49,959 bases of DNA from a virus. The stretch spans positions 1 to 49,959 of IMG/VR virus record IMGVR_UViG_3300050821_002558. One strand, written 5' to 3'. Position 1 is the first letter of the stretch. Every line of letters begins with the position of its first letter. The translations under genes were made by a program, and so were the position numbers. The notes below the pieces were generated by a model. The model searched no databases and was not told the origin of the DNA. It was given only the letters and a program-made list of their open reading frames with translations. Positions 30,158-38,726 of the stretch are shown one piece after another.

Positions 30158-31534
30158 TTAAGCGGCCTTCGTGCGGAACAGCGCGTCGATACTCACGAGC
30201 TCCTCCTGCGAGGAGTCCATGGCGAGCGTCGGAGGCGCGCCGGCGGTCGCTTTGCGGGTCTCGACTACCATGCGCACCAGTTCGGGCAACGCGGTAGCGT
30301 GCACGCCGTCGGTCTTTACCCCGGCGTGCTTCAACGCGAACTTGTAGACCTCCTCGGCGGAGTCCATGGCGACTGACACGACGCCCACGAGTGGGCGCAC
30401 TGCCTCGCGCGCCTCGGCAAGCTCGCGGAAAGATTTGCGCAGTTCGGTGGTGTTGGAGTCGAGCGCGGCGCGCACGGCCGCGTTCATCTCGTCCTTGGTC
30501 ACGCCGTCTTTGGCGCCGGGGTCGAAGTCCTTGCGGTGATCCACTTCTGCATCCTCGCCGGTCAGGTGGGCGGTTGCGTCCTTGGCTTCCTCGGGGTCCT
30601 TGTCCTTGCCCTTGGCGTCCTTGGCCTTGGCATCGCGCGCGGCTTTGTCGGCGGCCTTCTTGTCGCGCGCCTTCTTGTCCTTGGCCTTGCGATCGCGCGC
30701 GCGCTCGTACGCTTTTTCCTTGTCCTTGTCGTCGAGCTCGGCGTCTTCACCGTGCTCGGCTTTCTTCTCGGCGAGCGCCTCGTCCTCGGCGGCCTTCTTC
30801 TCGGCTTCATCCAGCGAGATGACCGACTCGGCCGGTGTCTCACCGAGGGCGGCGTCGAGAGCAATGGCGATCTTGCGCCGCTCCTCGACGGGGATCGACT
30901 TCACGAACGGGGCGAGCACCTTGGCGGCGACGGCGGCTGCGTTTTTCATGCGCGAGAACTCCGGCGGATTTTCGTCAGCAACGTGGACGTCGGGCCCGAC
31001 TCGGCCCTCGGAAACAATGGCGAGGTGATTGCCGCGGATGTTGACCATGCGGCCGTCATACTGAAGCCCACCCCAGGCGCCCGGCTCCATGAGCGCCTCG
31101 TACCGATACGCGGCTGACAGCTCGCGCTGTTCGCCGGTGTTGATGAGGTCGATCGCTTCCTGCGTGAGCACCATCAGCGGGCGCGTCACGAGGTACGGAT
31201 CTTCCCACGTCGTGCGCCCGACCGTGCCCACCCACAATTCCTTGCGCGGCAAGTCCGCGTCGATCGCGACGTGGCGGATGAGTAGCGGCTTGCCGTCGAA
31301 GGTCGACGCGCCCTTTTCCAGTTCCTTCGGGTCGCGAAACAGCCGGTAGGTGCGCTCGGGCTCGAGCCCTAAGCCCTGCCAGTTCGGGATCTCGCGCCCC
31401 AAGTACGGGCAGACGTTGGCTTTGGAGATCCGGCACTCTTCGACGCGCATGTGCCCGTCGGCATCGATGCTGCGAAGAGAGCGGTCGAGTGCGAGAGGGT
31501 CTCGCCTGCGCGCACGTCGACCGGGGACTAACAC
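30158..31534 (-). CDS. DUF2213 capsid maturation protein: protease-like N-terminus and charged scaffold C-terminus
   Basis: About 458 aa from GTG 31534 (a TTG at 31552 and ATG near 31451 are alternatives). The DUF2213 region is about 20-190: ISKANVCPYLGREIPNW, ELSAAYRYEALMEPG, MVNIRGNHLAIVSEGRVGPD. A run of about 90 residues rich in K, D, E and A (KDKEKAYERARDRKAKDKKA) follows, then a helical end. The type sits between portal and capsid genes and probably joins prohead protease and scaffold in one chain. Confidence 0.82.
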   Translation of the reverse strand: MLVPGRRARRRDPLALDRSLRSIDADGHMRVEECRISKANVCPYLGREIPNWQGLGLEPERTYRLFRDPKELEKGASTFDGKPLLIRHVAIDADLPRKELWVGTVGRTTWEDPYLVTRPLMVLTQEAIDLINTGEQRELSAAYRYEALMEPGAWGGLQYDGRMVNIRGNHLAIVSEGRVGPDVHVADENPPEFSRMKNAAAVAAKVLAPFVKSIPVEERRKIAIALDAALGETPAESVISLDEAEKKAAEDEALAEKKAEHGEDAELDDKDKEKAYERARDRKAKDKKARDKKAADKAARDAKAKDAKGKDKDPEEAKDATAHLTGEDAEVDHRKDFDPGAKDGVTKDEMNAAVRAALDSNTTELRKSFRELAEAREAVRPLVGVVSVAMDSAEEVYKFALKHAGVKTDGVHATALPELVRMVVETRKATAGAPPTLAMDSSQEELVSIDALFRTKAA

Positions 31535-31618
31535 AACGGGGTGGCGGCTCAATCACGCATTCCGAGTCCAAAGGTTGAACAGCAAAGGGGGGGAAGACTG
31601 TTCGGCTCGGAGGAAAGC

Positions 31619-31679
31619 AAAAAACTGTGCGAGGATCAAATACTTTCGAGACTTTCACACGCGGGGGTTGATCCTCGCA
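31619..31679 (-). terminator. Hairpin with T-run (leftward)
   Basis: TGCGAGGATCAA (31628-31639) is perfectly complementary to TTGATCCTCGCA (31668-31679), a 12-bp inverted repeat around a 28-nt loop. On the minus strand the stem is followed by CAG and six T (31624-31619). It would terminate or attenuate leftward transcription between the Mu F-like gene and the DUF2213 gene. The long loop is atypical. Confidence 0.5.
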
Positions 31680-31730
31680 GCGGATTTTGATATCTGCCTT
31701 ATCCTTTTTGGCCCCCGCGTTCTTCGGTTC

Positions 31731-31758
31731 TTGCGATTCAGGCGCGCGTCGCTAGAAT
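31731..31758 (+). promoter_or_regulatory. Promoter-like element pointing right, antisense to the late arm
   Basis: TTGCGA (31731-31736), 16-nt spacer, TAGAAT (31753-31758): a fair sigma-70 match. It points at the 31786-31842 hairpin. No gene follows on that strand, so if active it would make a short RNA antisense to the late transcript. Confidence 0.35.
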
Positions 31759-31785
31759 GCGCGGCGGCGCTCCACCCGAGCACCA

Positions 31786-31842
31786 CGGCAACCCCGGTGC
31801 GGTCAAGTCGCCTCCCCGTGACCGCTGCACCGGGGTTTGCCG
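31786..31842. ncRNA. Long stable hairpin, possible small RNA or processing structure
   Basis: Left arm CGGCAACCCCGGTGCGGTCA (31786-31805) pairs with 31819-31842 (TGACC, bulge GCT, GCACCGGGGTT, bulged T, TGCCG). That gives about 20 bp with two small bulges and a 13-nt loop. It starts 7 bp outside the stop of the Mu F-like gene on the left strand. No T-run follows in either direction, so it is not a clean terminator. Confidence 0.4.
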
Positions 31843-31849
31843 GCCCGCT

Positions 31850-32803
31850 TCACCTCTTCAGGCTTGCGGGAATGATCGCGCGGGACGTGCATCTGCAATT
31901 CGGGAGTTCCCCCGGCTGCACGTAGCTCTGCACGGCGCTGTCGTACATCCCCTTCGCGACCTCGAAGCGCTTGCCCGCCATGCGAACGTGCGTCGGGCGC
32001 GGCACCTTGCCGGCGTTGGAATGGACCCAGGTTGCCTCACGGATCCCCAACTCGGCGCGGCGCGCTTGTTCCATGACGGCTTTCGCCTTCGCCACTTGAT
32101 CGCGTGCGATGAAGGCTGCGCGCCGGTACGTGAGGCCGTACTTCTTGCGGATCGTGTCCGAGAGCGCGCCCATGGTGCCGCCCGTCATCACGTTGGTCCA
32201 CACCGAGGACTGCACGTCCTTCAGGAATTGCTGCGGGATTGAGCGAATGAGATTGACGTTCTCGGCGATCACCGCGCGGTACGCGGAGACCTGGCGCGCG
32301 GTGGGGCGGAACTTCACGGTGAAGCCCGCCTCCTTCAGGCGTCGGCGGAACGCCGCGTCCGTGTAGCGCTGCGACCTCGAGGCGAAGGAGGCGGCGATCT
32401 CCTTCGACATGTCGTCGAAGCGCTTCTGCCACACGCGGCCCCACACGCGCAGCGCCTTGCGCAACGTCACGATGGGGTCATCGTCGAGCGCCATGCGTGA
32501 GAGGGCCGGGCGGTAGTGCTTGCGCAGCTGGCGCAGCGCATCGGCTGCCATGCGCCGGGTGAGTTCCTGCAGCGCCTCGCGATACCAGCCGGCGACGCCG
32601 GCGTTGGGTTGAATGTGCTGCAACTCAACCGCGCCGTCGCCCATGACGCGCGCCCGTGGGGGCGGGGGCCCAGGTTCGGGTGGCGGCTCGGGCGGGGCCC
32701 GCTCGACGAGCTTCAGAGTGCCAGTACGTGTGACCATTCGCGCGGCCGCCATTCCCAGTCCTGGGTGTTGGCGTGCCAGATCCAACACCCGCCACGCCAG
32801 CAA
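31850..32803 (-). CDS. Head morphogenesis protein, Mu F / SPP1 gp7-like
   Basis: 317 aa; ATG 32752 is an alternative start. Helical middle, then the conserved C-terminus: RRAAFIARDQVAKAKAVMEQ, then ATWVHSNAGKVPRPTHVRMA and LPNCRCTSRAII with its CRC pair. The family binds the portal and helps prohead assembly. It follows the portal gene with three small membrane or unknown genes between, an unusual insertion. Confidence 0.88.
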   Translation of the reverse strand: MLAWRVLDLARQHPGLGMAAARMVTRTGTLKLVERAPPEPPPEPGPPPPRARVMGDGAVELQHIQPNAGVAGWYREALQELTRRMAADALRQLRKHYRPALSRMALDDDPIVTLRKALRVWGRVWQKRFDDMSKEIAASFASRSQRYTDAAFRRRLKEAGFTVKFRPTARQVSAYRAVIAENVNLIRSIPQQFLKDVQSSVWTNVMTGGTMGALSDTIRKKYGLTYRRAAFIARDQVAKAKAVMEQARRAELGIREATWVHSNAGKVPRPTHVRMAGKRFEVAKGMYDSAVQSYVQPGELPNCRCTSRAIIPASLKR

Positions 32804-32824
32804 ATGACGGCCGAGGTGATCACG

Positions 32825-33019
32825 CTATGTGCGCTGTATCGGATGCAGCCACGCGCCGAAGTTGCCGCTGATCATGAATGACAGCACCACGAAGAACCAT
32901 GCCCACGAAAACCAATTCCACGCGCGGCGCGGAGCGGAAGGCAGGGTCCAGCTAAGCCCGGAGATCGCGAAGCACACGAGCGCCAGGATTTGACACACGA
33001 AGATAGCGTTGTTCTGCAT
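32825..33019 (-). CDS. Small membrane protein, 64 aa
   Basis: ATG 33019. Two transmembrane segments: FVCQILALVCFAISGLSW (7-24) and WFSWAWFFVVLSFMISGNF (about 38-56). It is encoded next to another membrane gene between portal and head genes. The role is unknown; immunity, superinfection exclusion or envelope effects are possible. Confidence 0.75.
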   Translation of the reverse strand: MQNNAIFVCQILALVCFAISGLSWTLPSAPRRAWNWFSWAWFFVVLSFMISGNFGAWLHPIQRT

Positions 33020-33020
33020 G

Positions 33021-33194
33021 TCAGATTCTCCCGAGCAATACCAACACGAGCACGATGACGAGCACCACGCCGAGGATGCCGAGGCCACCGTTGCCGAAGC
33101 CGTACCCGTAGGGAATCGGCGCGCCCCACCGGTGACTGAAGCCGCCGAGCAAGAAGATAACCAACACGATGAGCAGAAGTGTACCGAGTGACAT
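33021..33194 (-). CDS. DUF3309-like membrane protein, 57 aa
   Basis: ATG 33194 with a strong ribosome site (aaaggagg) seven bases upstream. Two hydrophobic segments (LGTLLLIVLVIFLLGG and LGILGVVLVIVLVLVLLG) flank an aromatic, Gly-rich loop (HRWGAPIPYGYGFGNGG). This is the DUF3309 pattern common in bacteria. Probably an acquired gene; the strong ribosome site suggests high expression. Confidence 0.8.
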   Translation of the reverse strand: MSLGTLLLIVLVIFLLGGFSHRWGAPIPYGYGFGNGGLGILGVVLVIVLVLVLLGRI

Positions 33195-33231
33195 TTGCGT
33201 GTCCTCCTTTATCCGGGGCTCAACTGTTCGA

Positions 33232-33384
33232 TTATTTGGCCCGCAACGCCACGAGCGCCGCGGTGCGCACGTTGGAACTGCCCGTGCGACTCCATTGCCC
33301 GCCAGGTCGGTTGAGCCGCTCAATCACCGAGGCGTCGGGGTTCGTGCGGTACTGGCCGCCGAGCCACTCGAAGTAGGTCCACAT
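33232..33384 (-). CDS. Small hypothetical protein, 50 aa
   Basis: ATG 33384 to TAA 33232. It reads WTYFEWLGGQYRTNPDASVI at the start and ends SNVRTAALVALRAK. It fills the gap between the portal stop and the DUF3309 gene. The composition looks protein-like, but I do not recognise it and its ribosome site (gaggg) is distant. Confidence 0.5.
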   Translation of the reverse strand: MWTYFEWLGGQYRTNPDASVIERLNRPGGQWSRTGSSNVRTAALVALRAK

Positions 33385-33402
33385 ATTGGAGTTGCCCTCG
33401 TG

Positions 33403-35025
33403 TTAGGCCGCCGCCGGCTCCTCGCGCTCGCGCCGTGGCGCACCTGGCCGCGCTGCGCCTTCGTCCTCGTCGCTCGGGTCGTCGATCTCGTCGCCATCCT
33501 CGGGCGGCGTCGGCAATGCCGAGCCCGAGAGGTTGTCGTATCCAGACTCGGGGTCTGCGGCGATGCGGGCGCGCACCTCCTCGGGAGAGATCGCGCCCAT
33601 GTCCACATACGCCACGTCCATTTCGGACTGGGTTTTCTTCACGCGCGCGGCCGCCTCGCCGACGAGTTCCTTGAGCGCCACGAAGTCGAAAACGATATCG
33701 CTGTCGATTTTGCCGTAGCGGTTCAATTGGATCACGTCGAGGACCTTCTTCACGTTGTCGGTGAAGACGGCCTCTTGCTGCGAATGATTCCAGTCGTGGA
33801 AGACCTCGATCTCCCCTTCGCTCGAGGCGTTCAAGCCCGCCGGCGTGATACCGGTCATCACCACGAGCGGCAGGTGGGTGGGGGCTGCCATGTGCTCCTG
33901 CGCCTGGGATTGAAGCTCGGACAATCCCGAGAGCGGGACGGCGAGCTGTTGGAGCATTTCCCGTTCCTTGTCGGTGAGGAAGAGCCCCTGGTTATCGCGG
34001 CACTGCGTGAAGAACCGCGCGCGCTTGTCGAGTTCGTTGGTGGGCCCGCCGCCGAGTATCTCGCCCATGTCGGTTTGCAGGAAGATGACCGAGAAGTTGG
34101 CGATGAGCCGGTTCACGCTGTCCACGGTTTTCAGCCACCGCGCGACGTAGGCGTCGATCAATTGCGAGAGCGAGATACCGCCGAAGTTGTACGCCGGTTT
34201 GATGATATCGGGGACCTCGCGCGACACGAAGCGCAGCATCCGTGACTGGTGCGTCTTCCTACCTAACACCATCCAACTCTCGGGCTTGTAGAAGTTCGGG
34301 TGCGTCGGGTCGGTCGAGTTCCACGTCAGGGGCGTCGTCCAAATCGGCTCAATGTTCGCAAAGCCCCGCAGCGAGCCCTTCGGAATCGTTTTCTCGTCGA
34401 TCGCAAGGGGCAGCGCGTGGTCATCCCCGGTCGGGCCCTTGAAGTCCATGAACACGTGGCCTAGCCCGTAGAAGCCGTCGTGCTCCATGGCCTTGCGGAA
34501 GATCGCCTGCAGTTTGAAGGTCTCGAAGTCCTCGGTGATCTCCTCAATGATTTTGGTTTTGTCGCCCTCGCCTTTGCTCTTGAACGTGATCCACTTGCGC
34601 GTCATTTCCTTGGCGACTGTCTCGACGGGCTGGCGGTACTCGGTGCGCTGCGCGAGCTCGGCCAGATACGGGTAGCCGGGGAAGTACAGCCCGAAGGCGT
34701 TCAAGCCTGCGACGCTGTTCAGCCCTAAGAACTGCCCGAACGGGTAGCCGCCAGCGTCATCCATCGCCATGCGCGCCTTGACGGCGAGGCGCACGTCCTC
34801 GAGCACCTGGCGGCCCTTCGCGTCCATTGCCAGGGCCGGGTCCTCGACGAGTTTGAGCACCGCCGGCAGGAGCTTCGGCATCGCGAGCGTGTGGCGGTAC
34901 GGATCGGGCGGCGCGTTGCCGAGTGAGGCGCCGTCCTGAATTTCAAGCCCTGGCGCGCCTGCCGGCACAGGAGCGGGGCCGGTAACACCGAGCCAGGAGC
35001 GCAGGCGGTTGCGTAGCCATTTCAT
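33403..35025 (-). CDS. Portal protein, DUF1073 family
   Basis: 540 aa. ELAQRTEYRQPVETVAKEMT, AIFRKAMEHDGFYGLGHVFM, VARWLKTVDSVNRLIANFSV and MTGITPAGLNASSEGEIEVF are the typical blocks of DUF1073 portals. Some databases carry a misleading anti-CBASS label for this family; the packaging context here supports portal. The C-terminal 40 residues are acidic, then basic. The start overlaps the upstream stop (ATGA). Confidence 0.92.
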   Translation of the reverse strand: MKWLRNRLRSWLGVTGPAPVPAGAPGLEIQDGASLGNAPPDPYRHTLAMPKLLPAVLKLVEDPALAMDAKGRQVLEDVRLAVKARMAMDDAGGYPFGQFLGLNSVAGLNAFGLYFPGYPYLAELAQRTEYRQPVETVAKEMTRKWITFKSKGEGDKTKIIEEITEDFETFKLQAIFRKAMEHDGFYGLGHVFMDFKGPTGDDHALPLAIDEKTIPKGSLRGFANIEPIWTTPLTWNSTDPTHPNFYKPESWMVLGRKTHQSRMLRFVSREVPDIIKPAYNFGGISLSQLIDAYVARWLKTVDSVNRLIANFSVIFLQTDMGEILGGGPTNELDKRARFFTQCRDNQGLFLTDKEREMLQQLAVPLSGLSELQSQAQEHMAAPTHLPLVVMTGITPAGLNASSEGEIEVFHDWNHSQQEAVFTDNVKKVLDVIQLNRYGKIDSDIVFDFVALKELVGEAAARVKKTQSEMDVAYVDMGAISPEEVRARIAADPESGYDNLSGSALPTPPEDGDEIDDPSDEDEGAARPGAPRREREEPAAA

Positions 35026-35234
35026 GGTTTGACCGCCTCTTGTTCGTCGACCCGTGCTTCGGCCCTGGCGATGAACTTCTCGGCGAACTCGAAGGAGGCG
35101 TCGAGAATCTGTTCAGCGCTGGCAGTCCCACCCATGCCGCCGATGAGCATCGCGAGCGCCGTGGCGGCCGCGCCGATCACGACGGTGGCCTCGCGCTCCA
35201 TGTCGTTTCGGAACGGCAGCGGGTGACGGCTCAC
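35022..35234 (-). CDS. Small hydrophobic-helix protein, 70 aa
   Basis: GTG 35234 or ATG 35201. A hydrophobic, Gly-rich stretch (VVIGAAATALAMLIGGMGGT) precedes an amphipathic helix (FEFAEKFIARAEARVDEQEA). The stop overlaps the portal start. It resembles small proteins found between terminase and portal; function unknown. Confidence 0.65.
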   Translation of the reverse strand: MSRHPLPFRNDMEREATVVIGAAATALAMLIGGMGGTASAEQILDASFEFAEKFIARAEARVDEQEAVKP

Positions 35235-35284
35235 CTGCGCCGCCCTACGTGGCTCAAGTCCTTGGCAGGTGGCTTCATTGGCGT

Positions 35285-36904
35285 TCAACTCCCTACGGTC
35301 GGGGTGAGGTTGCGCTCGTCGATTCGCATCGGTCGGCGGGCGGGAGCGTAAACCATCATGACCGCATCCCCCAAGTTTGGTGAGGCCGTGCCGTCGGGTT
35401 GCTTGTCCACGAGGAGCTTGCCGGCCTGATTCTGCGAGTACGTCGGCTGCGAGATTTGAATCAACAGGCGCGCCTTCTCGGCCATGGCGGAGCTTATCGA
35501 AATGAGCATCTCGCGCTCGTAGGGCTGCCCGTTCACGGCGCGGAAGGTGTTTTGAAACAGCATCCGCAGCCACCACCACGCCTGCGCCTTGAAGTTCAAG
35601 AAAAAGTCCTTGTTTTTCCGCCCTGGCACCATCTCGCGCTCGGGGTCGAGGACCTCGCCCGAGCCCCGGAAGGGCTTCACGACAATCACGCGGTGGTTGC
35701 CCTGGGCCGCGCGTGCTTCGTTGACCTTGCGGGCATCGCCGCGCACGCCCGCGCCGACGCCATCCCCGTCGTACCGCAGCGCGTGGCAATTGTGCAGGTC
35801 GCACATGAGGAAGGCGCGCTCCACGGTGGCGTAGATATCGGACTCCTTGCCCGTCCACTCCTCGACGTGCTCGAGGAGGATGCCGTGGCGGATCGCCCCG
35901 GCGTTCTTGTCGATGCCTTGGTCGGCGACGTCGAGGGAGGCCAGGCGCTCGCCGGTGATCGCCGGGAAGTCCTTGATTTTCAGGTGCGCATCCACGACGG
36001 CGTTCGCCCACACGGCCGGGATGAGGATGCCCTCAAGGGATGCGGAGTAGTTGATGTCGAGCTCCTGGGCGGTGACGACGGGGCCCCAGGTGTCGAGGAA
36101 CTTGTCGTAATCGGCTTGGCTCATGCGCGGGTTGTGTCGCCAGTGGAAGGTGAACTTGCGCGTGCCCTTCTTGTGCATCCGCTCGGCGAAACTGTTATCC
36201 ATGCCGCGCACGCTCGACACGTCCTGGCGGCAGTCGGTCGTTTTCGACAGCGCCATGTCCGCGATTTGATCGTGCTCGAGGTGCGCCGCTTCGTCCACGA
36301 AGTAGATCGACGTGCGATTGCCGCGGCCGATGTTGTCGCCTATCTCGCCAATGATCACCCCTCCTGTTTCGGGAAACAGCAGCCGCCGGTCGAAGCTGCA
36401 CGTGTCCACGACGTGGCCGCCCCGGAACTCCTCGGGCAGCCACTCGAGATAGTTGCGGCCCTTCTCGAAGAGTGACCCCATGTCGCCGCGCCAGTCCACC
36501 TTCTCGCGCTTGAAGGAGCCCCACCCGATCGCCACGTCATCGTAGACCGAGGCAATGCAGATCGACGTCCCCACAATCAGCCAGGACACCCCGACGTCGC
36601 GGCTTTTCTCGGTGCCCCCGTACTCGCCGTCGCGCCAGTTCTCGACGGTGAACTCGATCCACTCGCGCTGGCGCTTGTCGAGCACAAAGGGCATCACCAC
36701 GGGCAGCCCCTTGCGCACGTTGCGCGGGTCCACGGTGACGCCCCAGTCGTTCACCATGTCGGCAATGTGCGAGCGGTAGTAGCGCTTGAGCTTGCGCACT
36801 TCGGCCGGGTGGCCGCGCAGGTACTTGAGGCGCCTGGCGCGCTCGCGCGTAATCCCGTCGTAGAACTCCCGGTCGAAGACGGCGGGAGCGAGAACCGCGT
36901 TCAC
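35285..36904 (-). CDS. terL: Terminase large subunit
   Basis: 539 aa. A deviant Walker A, KSRDVGVSW (100-108), Walker B IYFVDEAAHLE (200-210), and motif III near KTTDCRQ. The nuclease has Asp325 in LASLDVADQGIDKNAG, a second acidic site in LRYDGDGVGAG and a third in NLGDAVMM. It drives DNA into the prohead and cuts the concatemer. It follows the small subunit with a four-base overlap. Confidence 0.93.
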   Translation of the reverse strand: MNAVLAPAVFDREFYDGITRERARRLKYLRGHPAEVRKLKRYYRSHIADMVNDWGVTVDPRNVRKGLPVVMPFVLDKRQREWIEFTVENWRDGEYGGTEKSRDVGVSWLIVGTSICIASVYDDVAIGWGSFKREKVDWRGDMGSLFEKGRNYLEWLPEEFRGGHVVDTCSFDRRLLFPETGGVIIGEIGDNIGRGNRTSIYFVDEAAHLEHDQIADMALSKTTDCRQDVSSVRGMDNSFAERMHKKGTRKFTFHWRHNPRMSQADYDKFLDTWGPVVTAQELDINYSASLEGILIPAVWANAVVDAHLKIKDFPAITGERLASLDVADQGIDKNAGAIRHGILLEHVEEWTGKESDIYATVERAFLMCDLHNCHALRYDGDGVGAGVRGDARKVNEARAAQGNHRVIVVKPFRGSGEVLDPEREMVPGRKNKDFFLNFKAQAWWWLRMLFQNTFRAVNGQPYEREMLISISSAMAEKARLLIQISQPTYSQNQAGKLLVDKQPDGTASPNLGDAVMMVYAPARRPMRIDERNLTPTVGS

Positions 36905-37314
36905 TCCGCCCCGCTCACCATCGCGTGGTAAGCCCTCATGGCGTCATCGTCGGTGATCGCAGCGCTTGCGACTGCGTGCGCGATCGGCTTGCCGTCGAGG
37001 CCGCCGTGCTCGTGGCGGTAGCGCTCCTGCCACTCGCGGCCGCCTTGGGTTTTCATCCAGAAGATTTGCGCGGTGACGTTGCCCTTCATGCCGTTCTTGT
37101 AGAGCGCGCCGGCCATGTTCATGGTCGCCATGGTTTTGCCGAACTTGAGCTCGTCGCGATACTCGCGCAGGAGTTGCCGCGTACCGGTGCCGATCACCTT
37201 GGCAATGTCGTGGTGCGGCTTGCCCAGGATCGCGAGGAGCTGCACGCGAAGCCGCGACTCCTCGGTCGGCTGGTGCGGCGGGCGCCCCTCGGGTCTGCCG
37301 GTGCGTTTCCTCAT
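36901..37314 (-). CDS. terS: Terminase small subunit
   Basis: 137 aa from ATG 37314 (ATGA overlap upstream). A basic N-terminus (RKRTGRPEGRPPHQPTEESR) precedes a helix-turn-helix-like segment (VQLLAILGKPHHDIAKVIGT) and helices with KTMATMNMAGALYKNGMKGN and IFWMKTQGGREWQERY. The pattern is typical of small terminases that recognise pac/cos DNA. It sits directly before terL. Confidence 0.88.
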   Translation of the reverse strand: MRKRTGRPEGRPPHQPTEESRLRVQLLAILGKPHHDIAKVIGTGTRQLLREYRDELKFGKTMATMNMAGALYKNGMKGNVTAQIFWMKTQGGREWQERYRHEHGGLDGKPIAHAVASAAITDDDAMRAYHAMVSGAE

Positions 37315-38546
37315 GCGCGCTCGGCCTTGACGTCCGCGAACGGGCGGTTCTCGAGCGTGGCCGCTTCCCCGGTGAAGCGCTGGTAGCGCTCGCAAATGAT
37401 GTCGACGTTGCGCGGTTCCATTTCCATGAGCGAACAGACGCGGTGCTCTTGCTGCGCGGCAATCAGGGTTGAGCCCGAGCCGGCGAAGAGGTCGATGACG
37501 AGTTGCCCCTCCTCGCTCGAGTTATTAATCAGCCACGCCAGGAGCGCCACGGGCTTCGCCGCGTTGTGCTCGCGCTCGGCGCCGGCGACGCGGTTCGTGC
37601 GGAAAATGTTCGGCTTGTGCACCGGGCGCTGCCCGCGCTTATTGCCCGACGTCATCGCCTTTTGCCTGGGGAGCTTGGCGAAGAAGGCCACGAACTCGTG
37701 CGTGTTGGCGTAGGAGTTCCCGAGGCCGGCGGAGCCCTTGTCCCACACGACGCAGTTCTTCGGCGCCAGCTGCGCGGACTTGAGCCCATGCCACAAGGTG
37801 GCGTAGCTGCGCCAGTCGCAGTGCACGTAGATATGCCCGAACTCGAGCGTGTTGTCCGCGAGCACACGCCCCAACTTCTCGAAGAAGGGCCGCACCATTT
37901 TGTCGTCGGCGATATCGGTGGCGATGCCGGTGCTCGAGCCGTAAATCGCATACGGCGGATCGGTGAGCACGAGGTTTGCCTTGTGATTGCCCAGGAGCCG
38001 CGCGACGTCCTCGGGCTCGAAGGTGTCACCGCACAGGACCCGATGAGGACCTAAGCACCACAAATCCCCAGTGCGCGCCACGGGGTGCTTCGGGCTTTCG
38101 GGTATGTCATCCGCACCAGCTCGCCCGGTCGGTGTTAGGTTCAGGAGCCGCCGCAGTTCCTTGTCCGAGAACCCGATCACCTCGAGCGTGAAGCCGTCCT
38201 CCTTGAGCGCGGAGAGTTCAAACGTCAGGAGGTCATCGTCCCACGCGGCGTTCAACGCGAGTTGGTTATCCGCCATAACCAGCGCGCGCTTCTGTTGTTC
38301 GGTGAGCCCCTGCAGTTCAATCGCGGGCCCTTCCGTGAAGCCTTCCAACATCGCCGCCTCGCGTCGCCCGTGGCCTGCGATGAGGTTCAAGTCCGAGTCC
38401 ACCAGTAGCGGGTTAGTGAAGCCGAACTCGCGGATGCTCGCGCGCAACTGTTGGATTTGCTCGGGCGAGTGGACGCGCGCGTTCTTCTCCCAGGGCTTCA
38501 GCGCCGCCAGCGGGACCTTTTTGTAAGCGTGTCGCAGTTCGCTCAT
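37311..38546 (-). CDS. ParB-like nuclease domain fused to DNA methyltransferase
   Basis: 411 aa from ATG 38546. Residues 10-75 form a ParB/sulfiredoxin-like domain (LIAGHGRREAAMLEG at 55-69). The methyltransferase follows: motif IV TDPPYAIYG (195-203) and motif I DLFAGSGSTLIAAQQ (about 364-378), beta order, N6-adenine by the DPPY. Such fusions modify phage DNA and may bind specific sites near the packaging genes. Confidence 0.92.
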   Translation of the reverse strand: MSELRHAYKKVPLAALKPWEKNARVHSPEQIQQLRASIREFGFTNPLLVDSDLNLIAGHGRREAAMLEGFTEGPAIELQGLTEQQKRALVMADNQLALNAAWDDDLLTFELSALKEDGFTLEVIGFSDKELRRLLNLTPTGRAGADDIPESPKHPVARTGDLWCLGPHRVLCGDTFEPEDVARLLGNHKANLVLTDPPYAIYGSSTGIATDIADDKMVRPFFEKLGRVLADNTLEFGHIYVHCDWRSYATLWHGLKSAQLAPKNCVVWDKGSAGLGNSYANTHEFVAFFAKLPRQKAMTSGNKRGQRPVHKPNIFRTNRVAGAEREHNAAKPVALLAWLINNSSEEGQLVIDLFAGSGSTLIAAQQEHRVCSLMEMEPRNVDIICERYQRFTGEAATLENRPFADVKAERA

Positions 38547-38722
38547 TTGCGCCACCGGCGCTTCACGCGGTCGCCAGGTTCGCCGGCGCCGAACCGACAC
38601 GGCGGCGCGTGCCCGTGCTCGCGCTGGCAGCGGAACAGCAAGCACTTGCCCTTTCGGCCAATCATGAACTGCACCGTCACCGGGCAGGCGCCAGGCAGCG
38701 GCGGGCGCGTGCGGCGGGACAC
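38543..38722 (-). CDS. Small Cys/His protein, 59 aa
   Basis: GTG 38722. CPVTVQFMIGRKGKCLLFRC and QREHGHAPPC provide Cys and His ligands for a possible zinc site; the ends are basic. The stop overlaps the ParB/methyltransferase start (ATGA). Confidence 0.6.
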   Translation of the reverse strand: MSRRTRPPLPGACPVTVQFMIGRKGKCLLFRCQREHGHAPPCRFGAGEPGDRVKRRWRK

Positions 38723-38726
38723 GCGC

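Larger units (their letters stand above)
31553..31849. other. Noncoding island in the head module
   Basis: About 300 bases with no gene I can support, lower in GC than its surroundings. It holds a leftward hairpin plus T-run, a rightward promoter-like element and a long stable hairpin, each listed separately. The short frames crossing it have no start, coupling or recognisable product. Confidence 0.7.

Noticed and set aside
35022-36011. 329-codon minus-strand frame overlapping terL
   Set aside because: Only its last 70 codons (from 35234) are plausible; the rest is a shifted reading of the terminase gene.
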